Source: Planctomycetota bacterium
Lineage (GTDB): Bacteria; Planctomycetota; UBA1135; GCA-002686595
Assembly: GCA_016714045.1 (NCBI GenBank)
Contig: JADJNY010000003.1
Span: 372,001-436,000 of the forward strand
Reading direction: 5' to 3'
Length of the DNA: 64,000 nt
The notes under the pieces are model-generated. The model was given only the letters and a program-made list of their open reading frames with translations, was not told the origin of the DNA and ran no database searches. Positions 59,022 through 64,000 of this stretch are shown here, in pieces; the stretch's first letter is position 1; each line of letters begins with the position of its first letter. The translations under genes and the position numbers were made by a program.

Positions 59022-61751
59022 ATGCCTCGCTCTCAGAACTCGCTTCGCGCCGCAGCAAGAGCGCTCACGATCGGCCTCGCCCTCTCCGTCCCGGCCCGCG
59101 CCGGGGTGATCGGGCTCGGCGCTACCGGCCAGTACGGCTACGCCACGCTCGAGCAGGCGCTGAGTGCCGCGCACGAGGGCGACACGCTCTGTCTCGAGTC
59201 GGGGACCTACGCCGGGTTCGTCGTGGACGGACGCGACCTGCGCATCGTCGAGCTCCCCGGGGCCACGGTCGTCGTGCAGGGCACCGTCACCATCCGCAAC
59301 CTCGCGCGCGGGCAGACGGTGGTGCTCGACGGCCTCGACGTGCGCGCGCCCGACTTCCTGAACCCGGGCGTTGGCGCGCTCGTCGTGTCGAACTGCGCGG
59401 GCTGCGTCCGCTTCCAGCACTCGACTTTCACCGGCGGCGAAGGGCGCGAGTACGTCGACGACTTCTCGTGCGGGCCGGTGCGTGGGGGGCACGCCGCCGA
59501 GATCACGAACTCGCCGCGGGTCGCGTTCACGCGCTGCACGCTCCTCGGAGGCTGGGGCAGCGTGCCCGACGACTCCTTCGACTGCTACGGCGGCGCGGGC
59601 GGCGAGGGCCTCGTCGCGACCAACTCGACGGTGGTGCTCTACGACTCGTCGGTCACAGGCGGCCACGGCGGCGCGGACGTGTTCCGCAACGGGCACTTCT
59701 ACCAGGCGGACTACCCCGGGCCCGGCGGCCACGGCGCGGTCCTCGCGAGCAGCCGCATGTTCGCGAGCGCGTCCACCCTGCGCGGCGGGAACGGCGCCTC
59801 GGGGTACCAGGGTTCGCGGGGCGGCGACGGGCTCGTCCGCGGCGCCGGCTCGCTGACCCGGACGCGCGGGGTCACGCTGCTCGGCGGCGCCGGGGGCCCC
59901 GGATTCCCTCCGGGAACGGCGGGTGCCACGAGCTCCGGCCCCGGGACGCTGCAGACGCTCGCCGGAGTCGGGCGCTCCGTCGAGCTCGCTGCGCTCACGC
60001 GCGACGCGGCGAACCTCGTCGTGTCCGTGAGCGGCGTCGCCGGCGACCAGTTCTTCCTCGACGGCGGGGAGCGCGCGGCGCTCCATTTCGGCGCGGGCAA
60101 CGTGGGCGCGTGGCTCGTCGGCGCTCCGTACCCGACACCTGCATCGCCGGTGCCGGTGTTCGTGCTGCCGAGCACGGGCACGTTCGCCGTGCAGGTGCCG
60201 ATCCCCGACCTCTCCGCCCCGACGTTCGGGGTCGAGACGTTCCTCCAGGCCTCGGTGCTCGACGCTTCCGGCGTGTGGATGGACGCGAGCCCGCTCTGGC
60301 ATCTCACCGTCGACCGCGACGCAGCGCCAGATTGCAACGGGAACGGCCGGCTCGACCTCTTCGATCAGATCGAGGGCGTCGCGCTCGACGCGGACGGAAA
60401 CGGCCTGATCGACGCGTGCCAATCCGTCGGCACGTGGCACGTCGACCCGGCCGCCGCGCCGGGGGGCGACGGGAGCGCGGCGCGACCCTTCCCGACGATC
60501 CACGAGGCGCTGCGGACCGCGCTCCCCGGCTCGACCGTGCTGCTCGCCGACGGTCTGTACACCGGAGCGCTCAACCTCGACCTCGCGTTGAACCGGATCG
60601 CGCTGCGGAGCCTCAACGGCTCGGCGAACTGCGTCCTCGACGGCGGCGACGTCCGGCGCGCGTTCCGCACCGCGGGCACGTTCGAGAGCACGATCGACGG
60701 TCTCACGTTCCAGCATTGCAGCTCGAGCTCCGGCGGGGGCGCCCTGTCCCACGGCTCGGGCAGCCTGCGCGTGCGCGATTCAAGGCTGCGGTTCTGTCGT
60801 TCGGCGCAGGCGGGCGGAGCGATCGGGGTCGAGGGGAGTGCGAGCCTCGTCTGCGAAGGCACGGAGTTCGAGGACTGCGTCGTCGAGAGCTTCAACCACC
60901 TCGGCGGCGCGATCGGCTCCGTCACGACGGGCCCCGCGATCGTCGTGCGCGACTGCACGTTCGCGCGCAACCAGGCGTCGTTCGGCGGCGCGATCGGCGC
61001 GAACCGGCCCTTCGTCGTGCAGCGCTCCCGCTTCTTCCGCAACACCGCCGTGTTCGGCGGCGCTCTGTACGCCTACCGGTCGAACGGCGCGTCCGCCGGG
61101 CCTTGGAGCGTCGAGGAGTGTCTCGTCGCGGGCAACTTCGCGAGCATCGGCGGCGGAGGCCTAGCCTGCGACGGTTACGGGACGTTCCGGCCGGACGTGC
61201 GCGTGCTCGACTCGACGGTCACGGGGAACCTCACGGCCGCGACCGGGTCCGGCGGCGGGATCTGGGCGCGGACGAGCGCGCTCACGCTGGCGAACACGAT
61301 CGCGTGGGGCAACGCGTCGGGCGCCGGGGCGCAGGTCGCGCTCGACAGCGGGTTCCCGTCCGCGACGACGGCGAGTTCGTTCGTCGTCTCGTACACCGAC
61401 CTGCAGGGCGGGATCGCGGGCGTCTCCAACACCGGCGGGTTCTCGACCGTCACCGTCGGGAGCGGACTCTTCGACCTCGATCCGCAGTTCGCGGATCCGG
61501 ATGGTCCCGACAACCTGCCGTTGACGCTGTTCGACAACGACTACCGTCTGGTGTCGACCTCGCCGTGCGTCGACGCGGGGAGCAATCTGCTCGTCCTCGC
61601 GGACACGTTCGACGTGGACGGCGACGGGAACTTGCTCGAAGCGCTCCCGCTCGACCTCGACGACCGTGCGCGGTTTCGCGACGAACCGCTCGCGGCGGAC
61701 ACCGGCGCGGGCAGCGCTCCAATCGTGGACCTCGGGCCGTACGAGCTCTGA
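59022..61751 (+). CDS. Secreted double beta-helix protein with an internal calcium-binding segment
   Basis: The 909-residue protein has a signal peptide (MPRSQNSLRAAARALTIGLA, cleavage near VPARAG). Two right-handed parallel beta-helix regions are visible. One is about 30-300 (YGYATLEQALSAAHEGDTLC, SGTYAGFVVDG) and the other about 470-780 (GSAARPFPTIHEALRTALPG, then FRTAGTFESTIDGLTFQHC). Between them, near 437-467, is DCNGNGRLDLFDQIEGVALD followed by ADGNGLIDACQ, two EF-hand/dockerin-like calcium loops. The C-terminus (DLDPQFADPDGPDN ... YRLVSTSPCVDAGSN) is the usual end of planctomycete/bacterial DUF1565-type beta-helix proteins. A polysaccharide-binding or lyase-like surface role is inferred; no catalytic residues were identified. 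Confidence 0.87.
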   Translation: MPRSQNSLRAAARALTIGLALSVPARAGVIGLGATGQYGYATLEQALSAAHEGDTLCLESGTYAGFVVDGRDLRIVELPGATVVVQGTVTIRNLARGQTVVLDGLDVRAPDFLNPGVGALVVSNCAGCVRFQHSTFTGGEGREYVDDFSCGPVRGGHAAEITNSPRVAFTRCTLLGGWGSVPDDSFDCYGGAGGEGLVATNSTVVLYDSSVTGGHGGADVFRNGHFYQADYPGPGGHGAVLASSRMFASASTLRGGNGASGYQGSRGGDGLVRGAGSLTRTRGVTLLGGAGGPGFPPGTAGATSSGPGTLQTLAGVGRSVELAALTRDAANLVVSVSGVAGDQFFLDGGERAALHFGAGNVGAWLVGAPYPTPASPVPVFVLPSTGTFAVQVPIPDLSAPTFGVETFLQASVLDASGVWMDASPLWHLTVDRDAAPDCNGNGRLDLFDQIEGVALDADGNGLIDACQSVGTWHVDPAAAPGGDGSAARPFPTIHEALRTALPGSTVLLADGLYTGALNLDLALNRIALRSLNGSANCVLDGGDVRRAFRTAGTFESTIDGLTFQHCSSSSGGGALSHGSGSLRVRDSRLRFCRSAQAGGAIGVEGSASLVCEGTEFEDCVVESFNHLGGAIGSVTTGPAIVVRDCTFARNQASFGGAIGANRPFVVQRSRFFRNTAVFGGALYAYRSNGASAGPWSVEECLVAGNFASIGGGGLACDGYGTFRPDVRVLDSTVTGNLTAATGSGGGIWARTSALTLANTIAWGNASGAGAQVALDSGFPSATTASSFVVSYTDLQGGIAGVSNTGGFSTVTVGSGLFDLDPQFADPDGPDNLPLTLFDNDYRLVSTSPCVDAGSNLLVLADTFDVDGDGNLLEALPLDLDDRARFRDEPLAADTGAGSAPIVDLGPYEL

Positions 61752-61784
61752 CCTCGCGAACACCGGGCCGGAGATCGGCGCGCC

Positions 61785-62204
61785 TCACTCTCGGCGCGTC
61801 GGCGTCGTCGTCGCGAGCAGGCCGACGACGAGCACCCACGTCGGGAATGCGGCGAGGCCGGGGATCGCCTCCATCACGAGCACGGGGAGCAGTTGCCAGC
61901 GGAAGCCGAGCAGCGCGAACAAGAGGAACGCGGTCGCGAGGTCGACGGCCCATTGGATCGGGGGCGCGAACTCCGCGACGACCGAGATCGCGTCGGAGAT
62001 GCCGGCGATCACGAGCGCGAGGAGCTTCCGCTGCTTCGTGATCGCGAGACCGGCGGTCGCGGCGTGCAGCAGCGTCGGCGGACTCGGCGCGGAGGGCGGC
62101 GGAGCGGTCGGCTCGGGGCGCGCCGGGCCCGGCCCGCTCGTCTCGTCGCGCGCGGGCGGCAGGACCTCGGGCTCGTGCACCTTGGGCGGAGGTCGCGGCT
62201 CCAT
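61785..62204 (-). CDS. Small membrane protein of unknown function
   Basis: The 139-residue product has a Pro-rich cytoplasm-like N-terminus (about 1-45) followed by about three hydrophobic segments: KLLALVIAGISDAISVVAEF, WAVDLATAFLLFALLGFRWQ and LLPVLVMEAIPGLAAFPTWV-LVVGLLAT. It ends in TTTPTRRE. No family was recognised. It is convergent with the beta-helix gene and upstream of nothing else in the window. Confidence 0.72.
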   Translation of the reverse strand: MEPRPPPKVHEPEVLPPARDETSGPGPARPEPTAPPPSAPSPPTLLHAATAGLAITKQRKLLALVIAGISDAISVVAEFAPPIQWAVDLATAFLLFALLGFRWQLLPVLVMEAIPGLAAFPTWVLVVGLLATTTPTRRE

Positions 62205-62278
62205 GCCGCCGAGTCTACTGCGCCCGGCTCTCCGGGCGCAGCGCGCGCGTGCTCGCGACCGCTCCGGGACGACGCCGC

Positions 62279-62430
62279 TCAGCGCCCGAGCGGATCGAGC
62301 CGCCGGTTCGCAGGCGCGCCGTGCCCAAACCGATCGAGCCGCACGCTCGCGCCGTTCAGCGCCGCGTACGGACCGCGGCCCACGTTTCCTGCCGCTCAGC
62401 GCCCGAACTGATCGCGGCGCACGTTGACCT
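62279..62430 (-). repeat. Degenerate tandem repeat of the helicase gene end, spanning its stop codon
   Basis: On the minus strand the last codons of the helicase (VNVRRDQFGR, stop at 62,396-62,398) are followed in frame by three further related units: NVGRGPYAALNG, SVRLDRFGHG and NRRLDPLGR. A second TGA lies at 62,279-62,281, exactly 39 codons after the first. Each unit is about 33-40 bases. The pattern indicates tandem duplication of the gene end, with the first unit's stop now cutting off the rest. Confidence 0.65.
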
Positions 62431-64000
62431 TGCGGCCGCGGATCTTCGTGTTGCGCAGCGCCTGGATGATGTCCTCGGCGAAGTCCTCGGGGACTTCGAC
62501 GATCGAGAAGCGGTCCTGGATCTCGATCGCGCCGATCGCGTCGCCGGGGATGCCCGCTTCGTTCGCGATCGCGCCGACGAGGTCGCCGGGGCGGATGTTG
62601 TCGATGCGGCCCGCGGCGAGGAAGAGGCGCGCCTTGTCGAAGCCGTGCGCCTCGGGGCCGCGTCCCGCGCCGGGTCCGCGACGGAAGCCGCCGCGCTCGT
62701 CGCCGCCGCGCCGGTCGAACCCGCCGCGACCGAAGTCGCGGCCCGCGTCGGGCCCGCGCTCGACGCCGCCGCCGAGCTCGAAGGCCTCGCGCTCGACCGG
62801 GCCGCGCTCGCGCGGCGGACGGTTGTCCGGGCCGCGCTGGAACGGCGGGCGGTGCTCCGGCCCGCGATCGAAGTTGGGGCGCGCGTCGGGGCCGCGGTCG
62901 TTGAACTCGCGCCGCGGTCCGCGGCCGCCGCCGTCGAAGCCGCCGCGCGTGTCGAAGCGTCCGGGGCCGGCGCGATCGCCGTCGAAGCGTCCGCGACCCT
63001 CGAATCGGCGGTCGTTCCCGCGCTCGTCGCGCCGCGCCGGCGGCTGGAGCAGCGCGTCGAGGCCCGCGTCTTCTTCCTCGGTCGCGTGCTCGGACTGGTG
63101 CACGAGCTTCGCGGCCGCGGCGGCGACGTCGAGCGGGTCGAGCTCGTTCGAGAGCTCCTTCGCGATCGAGCGGAACACGTCGAGGCCGCCCTCGAGCACC
63201 GCTCCGCGGATGCGCGTCTTGAGCTGCTCCATGCGCCGCGTGCGGACGTCGTCCTGCGTCGGCATCGGCTCGATCGGGATCGGCTGCTGCGTCGCGCGCT
63301 GGAACATCTTCAAGAGCCGCTGTTCGCGCGGCTCGAGCAGCGTGATCGCGACGCCCTCGCGCCCCGCGCGGCCGGTGCGGCCGATGCGATGCACGTAGGC
63401 GTCGGGCTCGGTCGGCACGTCGTAGTTAACGACGTGCGACACGTGGTCGATGTCGAGGCCGCGCGCCGCGACGTCCGTCGCGACGAGCAGGTCGGTCGTG
63501 CCCGCGCGGAAGCGCTTCAGCACGCGCTCGCGCTGCTCCTGCGCGAAGCCGCCGTGCAGCGCCTCGGCGCGGTAGCCGTGCGCGTTCATCGCTTCGGTCA
63601 GGTCGTCGACCTCGAGGCGCGTCCTGCAGAACACGATCGCGGACGTCGGCGATTCGGCGTCGAGCACGCGGCCGAGCGCCGCGGGCTTGTGCATGCGCGG
63701 CACGACGTAGGCGACCTGACGCACGCGCGGCATCTCGCCCGGCGCGGCGCGCTCGCGCGCGATCGAGATGCGCACGGGGTCGGAGAGGTGGCGGTTCGCG
63801 ATCGCGAGGATGCGCGGCGCGAGCGTCGCGCTGAACAGCGCAGTCTGGTGCTTCGCGGGGAGCTTCCCGAGGATCGCCTCGAGGTCCTCCGCGAAGCCCA
63901 TGTCGAGCATCTCGTCCGCTTCGTCGAGCACGACGAGGCGCACGTCGGAGAGCTCGAGCGTCCCGCGCGTCAGGTGGTCGAGCGCGCGACCGGGCGTCGC
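62396..64000 (-). CDS. DEAD-box RNA helicase (DeaD/CsdA type), N-terminus outside the window
   Basis: The frame is open to the window edge, so about the first 150 residues are missing. Visible motifs are TPGR (Ib), VLDEADEMLDMGF (II), TALFSATLAP (III), AIVFCRTRLEVDDL (IV), LLVATDVAARGLDIDHV (V) and YVHRIGRTGRAGREG (VI). After the helicase core comes a charged region, then about 120 residues rich in Arg, Gly, Pro and Asp (RGP, GGFD repeats). The C-terminal DbpA/CsdA RNA-binding domain follows (FLAAGRIDNIRPGDLVGAIA ... VEVPEDFAEDIIQALR). This layout fits CsdA/DeaD, which unwinds RNA in ribosome assembly and cold adaptation. It ends FGR, with related units beyond the stop. Confidence 0.95.
   Translation of the reverse strand, partial: ATPGRALDHLTRGTLELSDVRLVVLDEADEMLDMGFAEDLEAILGKLPAKHQTALFSATLAPRILAIANRHLSDPVRISIARERAAPGEMPRVRQVAYVVPRMHKPAALGRVLDAESPTSAIVFCRTRLEVDDLTEAMNAHGYRAEALHGGFAQEQRERVLKRFRAGTTDLLVATDVAARGLDIDHVSHVVNYDVPTEPDAYVHRIGRTGRAGREGVAITLLEPREQRLLKMFQRATQQPIPIEPMPTQDDVRTRRMEQLKTRIRGAVLEGGLDVFRSIAKELSNELDPLDVAAAAAKLVHQSEHATEEEDAGLDALLQPPARRDERGNDRRFEGRGRFDGDRAGPGRFDTRGGFDGGGRGPRREFNDRGPDARPNFDRGPEHRPPFQRGPDNRPPRERGPVEREAFELGGGVERGPDAGRDFGRGGFDRRGGDERGGFRRGPGAGRGPEAHGFDKARLFLAAGRIDNIRPGDLVGAIANEAGIPGDAIGAIEIQDRFSIVEVPEDFAEDIIQALRNTKIRGRKVNVRRDQFGR

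Noticed and set aside
58736..62041. An 1,101-codon plus-strand open frame
   Set aside because: It is another frame of the beta-helix gene region, and its translation is Arg-rich low complexity.

Overview
The window is very GC-rich chromosomal DNA, most likely from a member of the Planctomycetota. This is inferred from gene content: ECF sigma factors fused to large extracytoplasmic domains, several giant membrane-anchored proteins built from carboxypeptidase-regulatory-like beta-sandwich repeats, secreted proteins ending in a Cys-rich C-terminal domain that opens with CPCGN, and a prepilin cluster. No rRNA, tRNA, CRISPR array, insertion sequence or prophage was recognised, so taxonomy rests on protein style only.

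Layout. 1-6.2 kb: the end of a gene (possibly a sugar-nucleotide reductase), a lipoprotein, a 14-repeat FG-GAP propeller protein and valS. 6.5-10.1 kb: a glycine-rich RRM protein, a SUMF1-fold secreted protein and an HD-GYP response regulator. 10.1-13 kb: a lower-GC island with a small Cys-rich secreted protein and a frameshifted membrane-anchored protein. 13.1-21.6 kb: an RluA-family pseudouridine synthase with a one-base frameshift, then two giant (about 1,200 aa) membrane-anchored paralogues. 21.9-27.7 kb: methylmalonyl-CoA mutase large subunit, methylmalonyl-CoA epimerase, two uncharacterised genes and an acyl-CoA carboxylase carboxyltransferase. 27.8-36.5 kb: three secreted proteins sharing the CPCGN domain, a tight NrtR-like / SPFH / NAD-kinase-like operon, and a serine carboxypeptidase. 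36.9-40.3 kb: a prepilin operon broken by many single-base shifts. 40.4-46 kb: tandem membrane-tethered ECF sigma factors. 46-48.1 kb: biotin carboxylase and biotin carrier subunits. 48.3-52.2 kb: a multi-PAS histidine kinase with a response regulator. 52.4-64 kb: a DUF1028 protein, DapE-like and DapD enzymes, small secreted or membrane proteins, a beta-helix protein and a DEAD-box RNA helicase that runs off the end.

How genes fit together. The mutase, epimerase and carboxyltransferase, with the biotin carboxylase and carrier 20 kb away, make up most of a propionyl-CoA to succinyl-CoA route. The cobalamin-binding mutase subunit is not in the window. DapE-like and DapD enzymes lie within 3 kb and belong to the succinylase branch of diaminopimelate/lysine synthesis. 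The NrtR-like regulator, SPFH protein and NAD-kinase-like protein look like a self-regulated NAD-linked module. At least five proteins (10,977; 14,242; 17,983; 40,437; 43,287) share the plan of one membrane helix, a low-complexity linker and a long beta-sandwich ectodomain. Two of them carry a sigma factor on the cytoplasmic side.

Caution: frameshifts at 11.1-11.2 kb, 13.93 kb and repeatedly at 37.2-39.0 kb look mostly like single-base losses, often in G runs. They may be consensus errors rather than real mutations.
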